A stretch of 64,000 bases of DNA from Vibrio sp. 16 (GTDB taxonomy: Bacteria > Pseudomonadota > Gammaproteobacteria > Enterobacterales > Vibrionaceae), in contig NZ_OY808997.1 in assembly GCF_963681195.1 (NCBI RefSeq), forward strand, positions 2,046,001-2,110,000, read 5' to 3'. Below, in pieces: positions 20,908 through 31,023 of this stretch. The notes under the pieces were generated by a model. That model was not told the origin of the DNA, did no database searches, and worked only from the letters and a program-made list of their open reading frames with translations. How positions within the stretch are numbered: the stretch's first letter is position 1; each line of letters opens with the position of its first letter. The translations under genes were made by a program, and so were the position numbers.

Positions 20908-21075
20908 GCCTAAAATTCCTGACGTGATTTATAAATTATTTTGATGTCGTAATTTCTTACATTTTATTTATCCCGTCTATAAATTGAGTCAGAATAATAA
21001 CCAAGCATAGACATAGCTCACAGTTGATTATTTACTTTAAAGTCAATAAGTTAAAATCGCCGTACTGCAATTCAA

Positions 21076-22053
21076 TTACACAATGCGGTTCTGTTTCTCG
21101 CCTTTGATAAATGCCGTAATGTTATCCATCAAAATATTAGCCAGATTCTGAATCGATGAGTCACTCCCCCAAGCAACATGTGGAGTAAGCAGCAAATTAG
21201 GTAGCGACATGTTTGCCAGCAATGGGTTAGAGCTATCTGCAGGTTCTTGAGTAAAGACATCGACCCCAGCTCCGGCAATGATTCCTTGCTTCAACGCGTT
21301 AACCAAGGCAGCTTCATCAACGAGCCCCCCTCGCCCCGTATTGATCAGCAGGCTGCTAGACTTCATCATTGCCAGCTCGCGCTCTCCAATCAGATTCAGC
21401 GTTTGTTCATTTAAAGGGCAGTGCAAAGAGATGACATCCGCTTGTTGCAAGCACTCCTCAAACGGTACAAAGCCATCTCGGCAACTAGGAGCACCTTTGC
21501 GCTCAGCAAACAAGACTTTCATGCCGACCGCTTTAGCCAAAGTTGCGGTTGCTTGACCTAGCGCGCCAGAGCCAATGATGGCCAGCGTCGAGCCCGCGAC
21601 ATCACCGATAGGGTGAGTGAAGAAACAAAACTGTTTATTACGCTGCCATTCCCCAGCAGCGATATCATTATGGTAGGCAAATAGATTGCGCTTGAGGGCA
21701 AAGATCATCGCGATAACGTGTTCCGGTACCGACTGAGTCGCATAGCCTTGTACATTGGTCACGGCAATGCCATTGTCGGCACAATAGTCGATATCGATAT
21801 TGTTAAACCCCGTCGCCGATACCGCAATCAACTTGAGTTCAGGCAACTGACGTAAACACTCGCGGTCCAAAATGACTTTGTTGGTAATGGCGACCTGAAC
21901 ACCTTGAAGTCTCTCAACAACTTGCTCTGGCGAGGTAAAGTCGTAGTCGATCCGCTTATGTTCTAAATCCAGTTCAGGTAATTCGATTTGAGTGGGGATC
22001 GTGGCACGATCAAGAAAAACGACGGTTGGGGTAGCAGAAGTTGGCAGCGACAT
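21076..22053 (-). CDS. D-isomer-specific 2-hydroxyacid dehydrogenase
   Basis: With the start at 22053 the product has 325 residues. It shows the NAD-binding motif IGSGALGQATATLAKAVGM (about residues 152-170), the second signature LLINTGRGGLVDEAALVNAL with catalytic Arg (about 227-246), and the catalytic His in TPHVAWGS (about 290). The general reaction is reversible NADH-dependent reduction of a 2-keto acid. Overall it looks like the glycerate/hydroxypyruvate dehydrogenase branch, but substrate cannot be read from sequence. The frame extends 7 codons further, but that extension is made of the AAAGGAG ribosome-binding site itself, so ATG 22053 is preferred. Confidence 0.85.
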   Translation of the reverse strand: MSLPTSATPTVVFLDRATIPTQIELPELDLEHKRIDYDFTSPEQVVERLQGVQVAITNKVILDRECLRQLPELKLIAVSATGFNNIDIDYCADNGIAVTNVQGYATQSVPEHVIAMIFALKRNLFAYHNDIAAGEWQRNKQFCFFTHPIGDVAGSTLAIIGSGALGQATATLAKAVGMKVLFAERKGAPSCRDGFVPFEECLQQADVISLHCPLNEQTLNLIGERELAMMKSSSLLINTGRGGLVDEAALVNALKQGIIAGAGVDVFTQEPADSSNPLLANMSLPNLLLTPHVAWGSDSSIQNLANILMDNITAFIKGEKQNRIV

Positions 22054-22090
22054 AGGATCTCCTTTCACTGCCAAGTTATTGGTAAGTCAG

Positions 22091-22828
22091 TTATGGGCGT
22101 GGCAGCGTTTTATAATCCGGTAATTCTCGCATAGGCGAAAAATAGTTAAAGATCATTGCCTCTGCTTCAAGATAGAAGTCACAGGGAACAAACGCACATT
22201 GCAACGCTTCACTGTGTGGGTGATAAAAACTGAGCTCTGCGGCATGCAGTTCTAACCTATCAGAGAACTCAAACGCTTCCCCTTCTGAGTAAAACTCATC
22301 ACCGACGATTGGGTGCCCTAACGCCTGCATATGCACGCGCAGTTGATGCGAGCGCCCTGTAATTGGCAATAGACGTACAATCGATGTTCGTTCCTCTCGC
22401 TTAACGACCTGATACAAGGTTTTTGACGGCTTACCGTCATCGAAACACACTATCTGTCTCGGTCTATTTGGCCAGTCGCAAATCAGTGGTAAATCGATTT
22501 CACCGTTATCATTGGTTGGGTGACCCCAAACGCGAGCGTAATAGACTTTGTGAGTAAGGCGATATTGAAACTGCTTTTTGAGCGAACGCTCGGCTTCTTT
22601 GTGCTTAGCCAGTAACATCAGCCCTGAGGTGTCCATATCTAAGCGGTGCACCACTTGGATATCTGGGTAGATTGCGACTAAGCGTGACCACAAGCTGTCA
22701 TAATGCTCTTCCAACCTGCCTGGCACCGACAATAATCCAGACGGCTTGTTTGCCACCAAGATGTGTTCATCTTCAAATACAATATCAACCCAAGGTTCGC
22801 GCGGCGGGTTGTATTCGGTCATTGCCAT
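22091..22828 (-). CDS. rluA: Dual-specificity 23S rRNA/tRNA pseudouridine synthase RluA
   Basis: The 245-residue product begins MAMTEYNPPREPW, closely matching E. coli RluA. It has the catalytic motif HRLDMDTSGLML (Asp near residue 65), the KPSGLLSVPGR segment near 31, and the GRSHQLRVHM motif near 164. RluA makes pseudouridine at 23S rRNA 746 and tRNA position 32. The frame could start earlier at 22855, but that codon lies within the rapA terminator hairpin; the start at 22828 matches the family. The rapA-rluA order is the same as in E. coli. Confidence 0.92.
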   Translation of the reverse strand: MAMTEYNPPREPWVDIVFEDEHILVANKPSGLLSVPGRLEEHYDSLWSRLVAIYPDIQVVHRLDMDTSGLMLLAKHKEAERSLKKQFQYRLTHKVYYARVWGHPTNDNGEIDLPLICDWPNRPRQIVCFDDGKPSKTLYQVVKREERTSIVRLLPITGRSHQLRVHMQALGHPIVGDEFYSEGEAFEFSDRLELHAAELSFYHPHSEALQCAFVPCDFYLEAEAMIFNYFSPMRELPDYKTLPRP

Positions 22829-22840
22829 TGTGTTCATCCA

Positions 22841-22867
22841 ATAAAAACCCAGCATTACGCTGGGTTT
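22841..22867 (-). terminator. Rho-independent terminator of rapA
   Basis: A 9-bp stem (AAACCCAGC / GCTGGGTTT) with a 5-nt loop is followed on the minus strand by a T5 tract and ATT. It lies between rapA and rluA, so rluA expression needs read-through or its own promoter. Confidence 0.85.
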
Positions 22868-22891
22868 AGTTTAAAGAGTTCTAAGACCGCA

Positions 22892-25801
22892 TCAATTATG
22901 TGATACGACGATCATACGTAACGAATCGAGTTGATACTGAGCTTGGCCGATGTAGCCCGTTAGCTCTTTGATTTGCTCATCAATGGCATCAATCTCTTCA
23001 TCACGGATGTTCGGGTTGACCGCTTTCAATGCCTGCAAGCGCTCTAGTTCACTGTTAAGGCTAGCTTGCATCTCTTGCTGAGCTTGATTGCGAATCGCTT
23101 CCACTTTCTCAACGATAAGCGTCTCACCCGCTGCAACTAACTGGTGCACTTGAGCTTGTACAGAAGAGACTAACTTAGTCGCGATATGACGACCCACAGG
23201 GCTCAGTTGGCGGTTAAAGCTTTCAAACTCGACTTGAGCAGACAGGTCATTACCTTTGCCATCCAGCATCAAGCGAATTGGTGTGGTTGGTAAGAAACGG
23301 CTGATACCACTACGCTTCGGTGCTTGTGCATCCACTTTGTAGATAAGTTCAAGCAGCATGGTACCTACTGGCAGCGCTTTGTTCTTCAGTAGCGAAACTG
23401 CAGCCGTTCCCACGCCTTCACTCATAAGCAGATCAATACCGCCTTGAATCATTGGGTGTTCCCAACTGATGAAGTGCATGTCTTCGCGAGACAGCGCTGT
23501 ATCACGGTCAAACGTGATGGTTGCCCCTTCGTAAGGCAAGCCAGGATAGCTTGGTACCAACATGTGCTCAGATGGCGTTACCACTAGAGCATTTTCACCT
23601 TTGTCATCTTGATCGAGGCCAATGGTATCAAACAGGCTCAACGCAAACGTGACTAGGTTGGTATCGCCATCTGTTGAGGCGATCTTATCGACAATCGCTT
23701 GCGCTTTTTCGCCGCCATTTGAGTGCATCTCAAGTAAGCGGTCACGGCCTTGTTCCAGCTGCGCTTTTAGCTCTTTGTTCATGGCTGCAGATTCAGCAAT
23801 CACATCATCAAGCTCTGTTGTATCGCCAGAAGCGAGCATTTCAATTAAGCGGTCAGCGTATTTGTCGTAAACAGTGCGACCAGTCGGGCACGTTTCGGCA
23901 AACGCATTCAGACCTTCATCGAACCAACGAGCGAGAATCGCCTGCGAAGTGCCTTGCAGATAAGGAACATGAATATCGATATCGCGATTTTGGCCAATAC
24001 GGTCCAAACGACCGATACGCTGCTCTAGTAGGTCTGGGTTAAATGGCAGATCGAACATCACAAGTTGATTGGCAAACTGGAAGTTACGACCTTCAGAGCC
24101 AATCTCACTACAGATCAGTACCTGTGCGCCGCCCTCTTCTTGGGCAAAGTAAGCCGCCGCTTTATCACGCTCAAGAATCGACATACCTTCATGGAACACC
24201 GTTGCACGAATACCTTCACGCTCACGCAGCGCTTGCTCAAGCTGCAAAGCGGTACTTGCGCGAGAAGCGATCACTAAAATCTTCTCGCTACGCTTTTCGG
24301 TAATTTTCTCAAGTAGCCAGTTCACTCGGCTATCAAACTGCCACCAGCTTGAGTCTTCACCTTCAAACTCTTGGAAGATTTCTTCTGGATATAAGTTTTT
24401 CACAGCGCGTGCTTCAGCACTCATTTTGCCGCCGATCATGCCAGATACACGCATTGAAGTGGTGTACTGCTGAGGAATGGGCATGGGTAATAAGTTTACA
24501 TTACGTTTAGGGAAGCCCTTGATCGCCGCACGTGTGTTACGGAATAAGACGCGCCCTGTACCGTGACGGTCCATTAGGTTATCGATCAGCTCTTGGCGCG
24601 CCGCCGCTTTCTCTTCTTCACCGGAATCACTCTCGATGATTCTAAACAACGGCTCAACATCTTGTTCAGAAAGCAGTTCTGTAATCTGGTTTTTCGCGTC
24701 GTTCTCTAGCTTTTGACCTGAGAATAGTGCGCTAACTGAATCGGCAACGGGCGCATATTGCTCTTCTTCTTTGACGAACTCTTGGTAATCAAAGAAGCGG
24801 TCGGAATCGAGCAGACGTAGACGCGCAAAGTGGCTCTCACGACCAAGCTGTTCTGGCGTTGCCGTTAGCAGTAGAACACCTGGCGTACGCTCCGCTAAGC
24901 CTTCAACCACTTGGTATTCGCGGCTTGGCTTTTCAGGGCTCCACTCTAAGTGGTGCGCTTCATCGACAACCAATAGATCCCATTCACCTTCTAACGCTTG
25001 CTCAAAACGCTTGCGGCTCTTGCGTAAGAAATCGAGAGAACACAGCACATATTGCTGAGTATCAAATGGGTTATCAGAGTCAGCAAACGCTTCGATGCAG
25101 CGTTCTTCATCGAAGATAGAGAAATGCAGGTTGAAACGACGCATCATTTCCACCAGCCACTGGTGTTGCAGCGTCTCAGGTACCACGATCAGAATACGCT
25201 CAGCACGACCTGCCAGCACTTGCTGGTGAATGATCATGCCCGCTTCGATGGTTTTACCTAGACCCACCTCATCAGCCAGCAAAACGCGAGGCGCATGACG
25301 ACGACCCACTTCGTGCGCAATATACAACTGATGAGGAATCAAACCAGCACGCATGCCACATAAGCCACGCATTGGGCTCTTGTGCTGCTCATATTGGTTC
25401 ATCAATGCACGGTAACGCAGCACAAAGTTGTCCATGCGGTCGATTTGACCTGCGTACAACTTGTCTTGAGGCTTATTGAATCGAATTTGGTTGCTTAGCA
25501 TGATTTCACGAAGCATCACGCCTTCTTCACCTGTATCTTCACGCGTACCGATGTAAGTAAACAGATCTTGTTCTTCGACAACTTGCTCAACTTTCAGTGA
25601 CCAACCCTGCTGGCATTCAATAACGTCACCACTGTTAAAGGTTACTCGGGTTACGGGCGCATCATTACGAGCGTACACTCGATTTTCTTCAGAAGCTGCA
25701 AACATTAATGTCACAGTACGAGCATCCAATGCTACAACGGTTCCTAAACCTAGATCGCTTTCCGTATCGCTAATCCAGCGCTGGCCCAAAGCAAATGTCA
25801 T
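22892..25801 (-). CDS. rapA: RNA polymerase-associated ATPase RapA
   Basis: The 969-residue Swi2/Snf2-type protein begins [20 protein letters not shown], has Walker [16 protein letters not shown] (about residues 175-189), a DEAH box in [10 protein letters not shown] (about 280), a [16 protein letters not shown] motif (about 315), and helicase motifs [17 protein letters not shown] and LDRIGQ in the C-terminal lobe. RapA binds RNA polymerase and recycles it after termination, especially at high salt. Length equals the E. coli protein (968). The ATG at 25801 is the family start. Confidence 0.96.
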   Translation of the reverse strand: MTFALGQRWISDTESDLGLGTVVALDARTVTLMFAASEENRVYARNDAPVTRVTFNSGDVIECQQGWSLKVEQVVEEQDLFTYIGTREDTGEEGVMLREIMLSNQIRFNKPQDKLYAGQIDRMDNFVLRYRALMNQYEQHKSPMRGLCGMRAGLIPHQLYIAHEVGRRHAPRVLLADEVGLGKTIEAGMIIHQQVLAGRAERILIVVPETLQHQWLVEMMRRFNLHFSIFDEERCIEAFADSDNPFDTQQYVLCSLDFLRKSRKRFEQALEGEWDLLVVDEAHHLEWSPEKPSREYQVVEGLAERTPGVLLLTATPEQLGRESHFARLRLLDSDRFFDYQEFVKEEEQYAPVADSVSALFSGQKLENDAKNQITELLSEQDVEPLFRIIESDSGEEEKAAARQELIDNLMDRHGTGRVLFRNTRAAIKGFPKRNVNLLPMPIPQQYTTSMRVSGMIGGKMSAEARAVKNLYPEEIFQEFEGEDSSWWQFDSRVNWLLEKITEKRSEKILVIASRASTALQLEQALREREGIRATVFHEGMSILERDKAAAYFAQEEGGAQVLICSEIGSEGRNFQFANQLVMFDLPFNPDLLEQRIGRLDRIGQNRDIDIHVPYLQGTSQAILARWFDEGLNAFAETCPTGRTVYDKYADRLIEMLASGDTTELDDVIAESAAMNKELKAQLEQGRDRLLEMHSNGGEKAQAIVDKIASTDGDTNLVTFALSLFDTIGLDQDDKGENALVVTPSEHMLVPSYPGLPYEGATITFDRDTALSREDMHFISWEHPMIQGGIDLLMSEGVGTAAVSLLKNKALPVGTMLLELIYKVDAQAPKRSGISRFLPTTPIRLMLDGKGNDLSAQVEFESFNRQLSPVGRHIATKLVSSVQAQVHQLVAAGETLIVEKVEAIRNQAQQEMQASLNSELERLQALKAVNPNIRDEEIDAIDEQIKELTGYIGQAQYQLDSLRMIVVSHN

Positions 25802-26276
25802 GAATCGACTACCTCATCTGTTTAATTCAAAAATGGGTCTATAAATCTTAGCTGTTCTTGCGCAACTTGAAAGGCAGCTGACGAGGAAAATAGTGGCCAG
25901 CTACAGCGCAGAAAAAGGTCGCTAATCTTACTCGAAGCTGTGACATTGGTCACGTACAAAGGCCTCAAAAACCAACAATTTTTTATCAAAGCTGTACATG
26001 ACATCAAAGTGTAAGAAATCAGTGGCACTTCTAATTAGGAGTGTTGAAAAACAGGCTTATACTTAATGGTGAACATGCACTTGCCCCGTCAACAATTTGG
26101 CTGGCACAAGAGATGCATTTCATTAGGGTGACGATCAACACGGGTTTGCAGTTTTTGTAGTCAAACCATCAGCGATCTCTGATTACCGGGCTACATTTCT
26201 GCAAGCATCCGCAGGTAGACCACTTCATACAAGAGTATGAGGGGTAAGCAAGCCGTATGTCGGCAAGGAGACGCTT
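25802..26276. other. 475-bp divergent region between rapA and phoH
   Basis: It holds the promoters of rapA (leftward) and the PhoH-like gene (rightward). The clearest element is the sigma-54-like site listed separately. A small CATAC/GTATG hairpin lies at 26223-26236. No convincing ORF is present: a 68-codon minus frame near 25822 has no ribosome-binding site. Confidence 0.5.
26102..26117 (+). promoter_or_regulatory. Candidate sigma-54 (RpoN) promoter upstream of phoH
   Basis: TGGCAC-N5-ATGCA places GG and GC exactly 10 bp apart, as in the -24/-12 consensus TGGCAC-N5-TTGCA, with one mismatch in the -12 element. It reads toward the PhoH-like gene with a predicted leader of about 160 nt. No enhancer-binding site was recognised. 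Confidence 0.45.
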
Positions 26277-27653
26277 ATGGGTGACACAGACCGGAAACTT
26301 TTTGTTCTAGACACCAACATCCTTCTTCACGAACCTCTAGCCATCTATTCCTTCAAAGAACACGATGTCGTCATCCCGATGACTGTATTAGAAGAGCTCG
26401 ATCGAATTAAAGACAGCAAACGCGATGTCGCACGTGATGCCCGAGTCGCCATTCGAGCGCTCGAAGCCATGTTTAAAGACGCCACCCCCGATGAAATTTC
26501 TGAAGGGATCCCGATTAACAAAGACTCAGAGAATACTGGCCATATCGCCATTCTGGCTGATTTCGAATTGCAAGAAACCGTCAAAGCTTTCGCCGATAAA
26601 GCTGGTGATAACCGAATCTTAAACGGGGTGCTCTACCTGCAAAATAAACGAGCACCTCGTGAAGTCATCTTGGTGACGAAAGACATTAACATGCGTTTGC
26701 GTGCCAAAGGTGCGGGAGTTCGATTTGTCGAAGACTACCGAACTGACCAATTGATCGATGACGTCCAATACCTCACAAAAGGTTTCCAACAAATTGAAGG
26801 GGATTTTTGGAGTAACGTCGAACAAGTCGAAAGTAAGAATCTTGCCGGCCGTACTTACCACACACTCGACCGCGCGCCCTTTGAACCCACCTACATTAAT
26901 CAATACGTCATTGATGAAGAGAGTGATTTTGCAGGCCGAGTAGAGGAGATCGAACAAGACAAGATCACCATCAAGGATCTCAGCCGAGAGCGCATGATGC
27001 ACCGAAGAGCTTGGGACATCACACCGAAAAATATTTACCAGGGTATGGCGTTAGATGCGCTACTCGATCCTGATATCGATCTAGTGATCTTAACCGGTGC
27101 CGCTGGTAGTGGTAAAACCTTACTCGCTCTGGCTTCAGCGCTGGAGCAGACCATTGAGAAAGGCATATTTGATAAGATCATTGTTACGCGAAATACGCCT
27201 GATATTGGCGAGGCAATTGGATTCTTACCCGGCAGCGAGGAAGAGAAAATGATGCCTTGGCTTGCCGCTGTCACCGATACCCTCGAAGCGCTGCATAAGA
27301 ATGATCACTGCACCGAAGGATCGCTCAAATACATCTGTGATAAAGCCAATATTCAATTCAAATCGATCAACTTCATGCGCGGTCGTTCGATCCAAAATGC
27401 TTTCGTTCTGCTTGATGAATGTCAGAACCTCACAGCCTCTCAGATCAAAACCATCATTACCCGCTGTGGTGAAGGCACTAAGATTGTTTGTTCCGGTAAC
27501 TTGGCTCAAATTGACTCCCACTACCTAACCCCTGTGACGTCAGGTTTGACCTACATGGTCGAACGCTTCAAGAACTTCGAAGGCAGCGCCAACATTCACC
27601 TCAATGGTGTGGTTCGCAGTCGCCTTGCAGAATATGCCGAAGAGAATTTATAG
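26277..27653 (+). CDS. PIN-domain PhoH-family ATPase (PhoH2/YlaK-like)
   Basis: The 458-residue protein joins an N-terminal PIN nuclease domain to a C-terminal PhoH ATPase. The PIN part starts FVLDTNILLHEP with the first acidic residue at about 12 and later shows VLEELDRIKDS and VTKDINMRLRAKGAG with the further conserved acidic residues. The PhoH part has Walker A LTGAAGSGKTLLALA (about 271-285) and Walker B AFVLLDECQNLT (about 375-386). PhoH2 proteins of this architecture have RNA helicase and ribonuclease activity in mycobacteria; the role in vibrios is not established. AAGGAG lies 7 nt before ATG. Confidence 0.88.
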   Translation: MGDTDRKLFVLDTNILLHEPLAIYSFKEHDVVIPMTVLEELDRIKDSKRDVARDARVAIRALEAMFKDATPDEISEGIPINKDSENTGHIAILADFELQETVKAFADKAGDNRILNGVLYLQNKRAPREVILVTKDINMRLRAKGAGVRFVEDYRTDQLIDDVQYLTKGFQQIEGDFWSNVEQVESKNLAGRTYHTLDRAPFEPTYINQYVIDEESDFAGRVEEIEQDKITIKDLSRERMMHRRAWDITPKNIYQGMALDALLDPDIDLVILTGAAGSGKTLLALASALEQTIEKGIFDKIIVTRNTPDIGEAIGFLPGSEEEKMMPWLAAVTDTLEALHKNDHCTEGSLKYICDKANIQFKSINFMRGRSIQNAFVLLDECQNLTASQIKTIITRCGEGTKIVCSGNLAQIDSHYLTPVTSGLTYMVERFKNFEGSANIHLNGVVRSRLAEYAEENL

Positions 27654-27660
27654 TCACTTC

Positions 27661-27690
27661 TGCCGAGATATAATTCATATCTCGGCATTT
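27661..27690 (+). terminator. Rho-independent terminator after phoH-like gene
   Basis: TGCCGAGATAT pairs with ATATCTCGGCA (11 bp, 5-nt loop) and is followed by TTTATTT, 8 bp past the stop codon. Confidence 0.8.
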
Positions 27691-27692
27691 AT

Positions 27693-27710
27693 TTAAAATA
27701 ATTATTCACA
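27693..27710 (+). promoter_or_regulatory. Candidate ArgR operator (ARG box) before argF
   Basis: The 18-bp segment matches the ARG-box consensus (TGAAT-W4-ATTCA core) at 16 of 18 positions, with a perfect ATTCA right half. It lies about 60 bp before argF, and argR itself is encoded 5 kb downstream. Confidence 0.45.
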
Positions 27711-27771
27711 AGCATTGGTTAAATATGTTTAACTAACTCCATTGAACGAATGAACATTCAAGGACTGGAGC

Positions 27772-28776
27772 ATGGCCTTTAATCTACGTAACCGAAACTT
27801 CCTAAAGCTACTCGATTTCACTCCCAAAGAGATCCAATTCTTACTTGATCTCTCTGCTGATCTTAAAAAAGCCAAATACGCAGGGACCGAGCAAAAAAAG
27901 CTGGTGGGTAAAAACATTGCTCTGATCTTTGAAAAGGCGTCAACGCGTACACGCTGTGCGTTTGAAGTCGCAGCGTTCGATCAAGGCGCACAAGTCTCTT
28001 ACATCGGTCCATCTGGCTCTCAAATTGGTCACAAAGAGTCGATGAAAGATACAGCTCGCGTGCTGGGGCGTATGTACGACGGCATTGAGTATCGTGGCTT
28101 TGGTCAAGAGATCGTTGAAGAGCTTGGCGCTTATGCGGGTGTGCCTGTCTGGAACGGCCTAACCGATGAATTTCACCCAACACAGATCTTGGCAGATTTT
28201 CTAACCATGCTTGAACATGGCCGCGGTAAGCAGCTGCACGAAATCAAGTTTGCTTACCTGGGCGATGCACGTAACAACATGGGCAACTCATTGTTAGTGG
28301 GCGCAGCGAAAATGGGCATGGACATCCGCCTCGTCGCGCCAAAAGCCTACTGGCCGGAAGAAGAACTGGTCAGCGCTTGCCAAGCTATCGCCAACAGCAC
28401 TGGTGCTAAAATCACCCTAACAGAAAATGTTGATGAAGGCGTACAAGGTTGTGATTACCTCTACACCGACGTCTGGGTCTCTATGGGGGAAGCACCAGAA
28501 GCGTGGGATCAACGCGTCGCTATGATGAAACCATATCAAGTCAATATGGACGTCATTGCTAAAACGGGCAATCCGCAAGTTAAGTTCATGCACTGTTTAC
28601 CGGCATTCCATAACGATGAAACCACCATAGGTAAAGAAGTCGCAGAAAAGTACGGCATGAATGGCTTAGAAGTCACGGACGAAGTGTTTGAATCCGAGCA
28701 CTCCATTGTGTTTGATGAAGCAGAAAACCGAATGCACACAATTAAAGCTGTGATGGTGGCCACACTCGGTAGCTAA
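27772..28776 (+). CDS. argF: Ornithine carbamoyltransferase
   Basis: The 334-residue enzyme makes citrulline from ornithine and carbamoyl phosphate. It has the carbamoyl-phosphate motif STRTR (about residues 57-61), HPTQ in FHPTQILAD (about 133) and the ornithine-site motif HCLPAFH (about 272). The length equals E. coli ArgF/ArgI. In vibrios the same type of enzyme may work with arginine deiminase in catabolism (arcB); anabolic and catabolic roles cannot be told apart from the sequence. ATG 27772 has AAGGA at good spacing. Confidence 0.95.
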   Translation: MAFNLRNRNFLKLLDFTPKEIQFLLDLSADLKKAKYAGTEQKKLVGKNIALIFEKASTRTRCAFEVAAFDQGAQVSYIGPSGSQIGHKESMKDTARVLGRMYDGIEYRGFGQEIVEELGAYAGVPVWNGLTDEFHPTQILADFLTMLEHGRGKQLHEIKFAYLGDARNNMGNSLLVGAAKMGMDIRLVAPKAYWPEEELVSACQAIANSTGAKITLTENVDEGVQGCDYLYTDVWVSMGEAPEAWDQRVAMMKPYQVNMDVIAKTGNPQVKFMHCLPAFHNDETTIGKEVAEKYGMNGLEVTDEVFESEHSIVFDEAENRMHTIKAVMVATLGS

Positions 28777-28817
28777 ACAAGGTAGAATATCGACAGGAAA
28801 ACCCTCGATGTAATCGC

Positions 28818-28845
28818 TTGCGTTAACAAATCTTCAGCGTATAAT
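28818..28845 (+). promoter_or_regulatory. pyrLBI promoter
   Basis: -35 TTGCGT (28818-28823) and a perfect -10 TATAAT (28840-28845) are 16 bp apart. Transcription would start near 28852, about 25 nt before the leader peptide. Confidence 0.7.
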
Positions 28846-28876
28846 GCTCGGCAATTTGTCTGGAGGTAGTAAAAAT

Positions 28877-28969
28877 ATGCCACGTAATTCGTGCTCTACA
28901 AAGCGTATTACACTGGGTAAGCCAATGAGCTTATCGGCACTCTATTTTACTATTTCCACCGATTTCTAA
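28877..28969 (+). CDS. pyrL: pyrBI leader peptide (30 residues)
   Basis: A 30-codon frame starts at ATG 28877, preceded by TGGAGGTAG, and ends with TAA inside the 5' arm of the attenuator hairpin. It overlaps a U-rich stretch (CTCTATTTTACTATTTCC) where RNA polymerase would pause when UTP is low. This is the pyrBI attenuation layout of enteric bacteria: at low UTP the translating ribosome closes up on the paused polymerase and prevents the terminator from forming. The peptide sequence itself need not be conserved; position and spacing are the evidence. Confidence 0.8.
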   Translation: MPRNSCSTKRITLGKPMSLSALYFTISTDF

Positions 28970-28996
28970 AGCCTCCCGTAATGGGGGGCTTTTTTG
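28968..28996 (+). terminator. pyrBI transcription attenuator
   Basis: AAAGCCTCCC pairs with GGGGGGCTTT around a short loop and runs into T6. The stem begins at the last two bases of the pyrL stop codon, so a ribosome finishing pyrL would mask it. Confidence 0.85.
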
Positions 28997-29026
28997 TGCC
29001 TAAAATTCATGACTGGGAAGATGATT

Positions 29027-29956
29027 ATGACAAACACGCTTTACAACAAGCACATTATCTCAATTCCTGAGCTTTCTCGTGAAGAGCTAGAATTGATTGT
29101 CAAAACAGCGGGTGAGCTTAAAGCTGAGCCTAGGCCTGAGCTAATCAAAAACAAAGTGGTTGCGAGCTGCTTCTTTGAACCATCAACCCGTACTCGTTTG
29201 TCATTTGAAACGGCAATCCAGCGCATCGGTGGTGATGTAATTGGTTTCGATAACGGCGGTAACACATCCCTTGCTAAAAAAGGCGAAACACTGGCTGACT
29301 CTGTGCAAGTGATCTCTTCTTACGTCGATGCTTTCGTTATGCGCCACCCTCAAGAAGGTGCAGCACGCCTAGCGTCTGAATTTTCCAATGGCGTTCCCGT
29401 CATCAATGGCGGTGACGGTGCCAACCAACACCCAACCCAAACCTTGCTCGACCTCTTCTCGATTGCGGAAACTCAAGGTCGTTTAGATAACCTCAACGTC
29501 GCGTTTGTCGGCGACCTTAAATATGGTCGTACCGTTCACTCTTTGACTCAGGCACTCGCAAAATTCAACAACATCCGCTTCTTCTTTATCGCACCGGAAG
29601 CGTTAGCGATGCCAGATTACATCTGTGAAGAGTTAGACGAAGCAGGCATAGAATTTAGCCTACACACCGACATGGAAAGCGTTATCCCAGAACTCGATGT
29701 GCTCTACATGACACGTGTACAAAAAGAGCGTTTCGATGAATCAGAATACGCACACATTAAGTCAGCTTACATCCTAACCGCCGCTTTGCTGGAAGGTGCG
29801 CGCGACAACCTAAAGGTACTTCATCCTCTACCACGTGTGGATGAAATCACCGTTGACGTTGATAAAACACCTTACGCTTATTACTTCGAACAAGCGGAAA
29901 ATGGCGTCTATGCACGTCAAGCACTGCTTGCGCTTGTTCTTAACGAAACACTGTAA
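29027..29956 (+). CDS. pyrB: Aspartate carbamoyltransferase catalytic chain
   Basis: The product commits carbamoyl phosphate to pyrimidine synthesis. From ATG 29027 it has 309 residues ([13 protein letters not shown]), aligned with the E. coli start. The frame remains open 11 codons upstream, into the attenuator tail, and those codons are unlikely to be used. Motifs are STRTR (about 53-57), HPTQTLLD (about 134) and HPLPRVDEI (about 266). A GGAAG site precedes ATG. pyrI follows after 17 bp, so the two form the dodecameric holoenzyme operon. Confidence 0.95.
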   Translation: MTNTLYNKHIISIPELSREELELIVKTAGELKAEPRPELIKNKVVASCFFEPSTRTRLSFETAIQRIGGDVIGFDNGGNTSLAKKGETLADSVQVISSYVDAFVMRHPQEGAARLASEFSNGVPVINGGDGANQHPTQTLLDLFSIAETQGRLDNLNVAFVGDLKYGRTVHSLTQALAKFNNIRFFFIAPEALAMPDYICEELDEAGIEFSLHTDMESVIPELDVLYMTRVQKERFDESEYAHIKSAYILTAALLEGARDNLKVLHPLPRVDEITVDVDKTPYAYYFEQAENGVYARQALLALVLNETL

Positions 29957-29973
29957 TCGAGAGGAAAATTACC

Positions 29974-30435
29974 ATGTCTAAAGAAACTCAATTGCAGGTT
30001 GAAGCAATTCAAAACGGTACCGTTATCGACCACATTCCAGCGCAAATTGGTATTAAAGTGCTTAAGCTTTTCTCGATGCACAAATCAGAGCAGCGTGTCA
30101 CTGTCGGTCTGAACTTGCCGTCATCGGCACTTGGTCATAAAGATTTGCTCAAGATTGAAAACATCTTTATTACCGAAGAGCAAGCGAGCAAACTTGCCTT
30201 GTATGCGCCACACGCGACGGTCAACCAGATTGAAAACTACCAAGTGGTAAAGAAACTAGCGCTAGAATTACCAGAACAAGTGAACAACGTATTTGAATGT
30301 CCAAATACCAACTGTATTACTCATGGTGAGCCTGTAGAGAGCAGCTTTAAAGTATTCGAAAAGAAAGACGATATTCGTTTGAAATGTAAATACTGCGAAA
30401 AAGTCTTCTCTCGTGAAATTGTGACTGAGCGTTAA
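29974..30435 (+). CDS. pyrI: Aspartate carbamoyltransferase regulatory chain
   Basis: The 153-residue regulatory subunit has the N-terminal nucleotide-binding domain ([13 protein letters not shown], then [21 protein letters not shown]) and a C-terminal zinc domain with the four cysteines in CPNTNC and CKYC. It binds CTP and ATP and transmits allosteric control to PyrB. The length is identical to E. coli PyrI. GAGAGGAAA lies before ATG. Confidence 0.96.
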   Translation: MSKETQLQVEAIQNGTVIDHIPAQIGIKVLKLFSMHKSEQRVTVGLNLPSSALGHKDLLKIENIFITEEQASKLALYAPHATVNQIENYQVVKKLALELPEQVNNVFECPNTNCITHGEPVESSFKVFEKKDDIRLKCKYCEKVFSREIVTER

Positions 30436-30470
30436 TGCATAAGCTGCGGTAATAGCTCACGTTTTCACCC

Positions 30471-30498
30471 ATCCCCGCCTATTCCAGCGGGGATTTTT
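30471..30498 (+). terminator. Rho-independent terminator of pyrBI
   Basis: ATCCCCGC pairs with GCGGGGAT (8 bp, 8-nt loop), followed by T4, 36 bp past pyrI. Confidence 0.85.
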
Positions 30499-30570
30499 GC
30501 TTTACCCAGCACGTAAATCACGGCAAACTGAGTTTCCTGTCCACTAACCCTAAACAGATGGAACATAACA

Positions 30571-30960
30571 ATGACTAAAGTACTTCACACTGAATCAGCA
30601 CCAGCAGCAATCGGCCCTTACGTACAAGGTGTAGACCTAGGCAACATGGTTCTGACTTCTGGCCAAATCCCTGTTAACCCAGCAACAGGTGAAGTATCAG
30701 CTGACATCGCAGAGCAAGCTCGTCAGTCTCTTGAAAACGTAAAAGCTGTCGTTGAAGCGTCTGGCCTATCTGTCACTGATATCGTTAAGATGACAGTATT
30801 TGTTAAAGACCTAAACGATTTCGGTACGGTAAACGAGGTGTACGGTGCATTCTTCGATGAGCACAAAGTGGCTAACTACCCTGCACGCTCATGTGTCGAA
30901 GTAGCGCGCCTACCAAAAGATGTGGGTATTGAAATCGAAGCGATTGCTGTTCGTAAGTAA
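30571..30960 (+). CDS. ridA: RidA family enamine/imine deaminase
   Basis: The 129-residue protein has the Rid signatures: SAPAAIGPYVQ near residue 9, SGQIPVNPATGE near 31, and the substrate-binding arginine in YPARSCVEVARLPKD near 104-118. RidA hydrolyses reactive 2-aminoacrylate released by PLP enzymes such as threonine dehydratase. It follows pyrBI as in E. coli (yjgF). It is a single-gene unit between two terminators. Confidence 0.95.
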   Translation: MTKVLHTESAPAAIGPYVQGVDLGNMVLTSGQIPVNPATGEVSADIAEQARQSLENVKAVVEASGLSVTDIVKMTVFVKDLNDFGTVNEVYGAFFDEHKVANYPARSCVEVARLPKDVGIEIEAIAVRK

Positions 30961-30976
30961 TTGTCTTAGCAAAACG

Positions 30977-31005
30977 AAAAAAGCGAGCCTTGGCTCGCTT
31001 TTTTC
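30977..31005. terminator. Terminator after ridA (probably bidirectional)
   Basis: AAAAAGCGAGC pairs with GCTCGCTTTTTT around a CTTG loop. A and T tracts flank both sides, so it can also end the convergent small gene at 31024. Confidence 0.85.
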
Positions 31006-31023
31006 TATTTAACGGTCTCGCTA

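Noticed and set aside
25822..26028. 68-codon minus-strand frame upstream of rapA
   Set aside because: It has no ribosome-binding site, its composition is unlike a protein, and it lies in the promoter region.
26619..27002. 127-codon minus-strand frame inside phoH
   Set aside because: It is an antisense shadow of the PIN-PhoH gene without a ribosome-binding site.
27742..27760. Second ARG box before argF
   Set aside because: The TGAA and TTCA ends are 10 bp apart rather than 6, which does not fit the ArgR half-site spacing.
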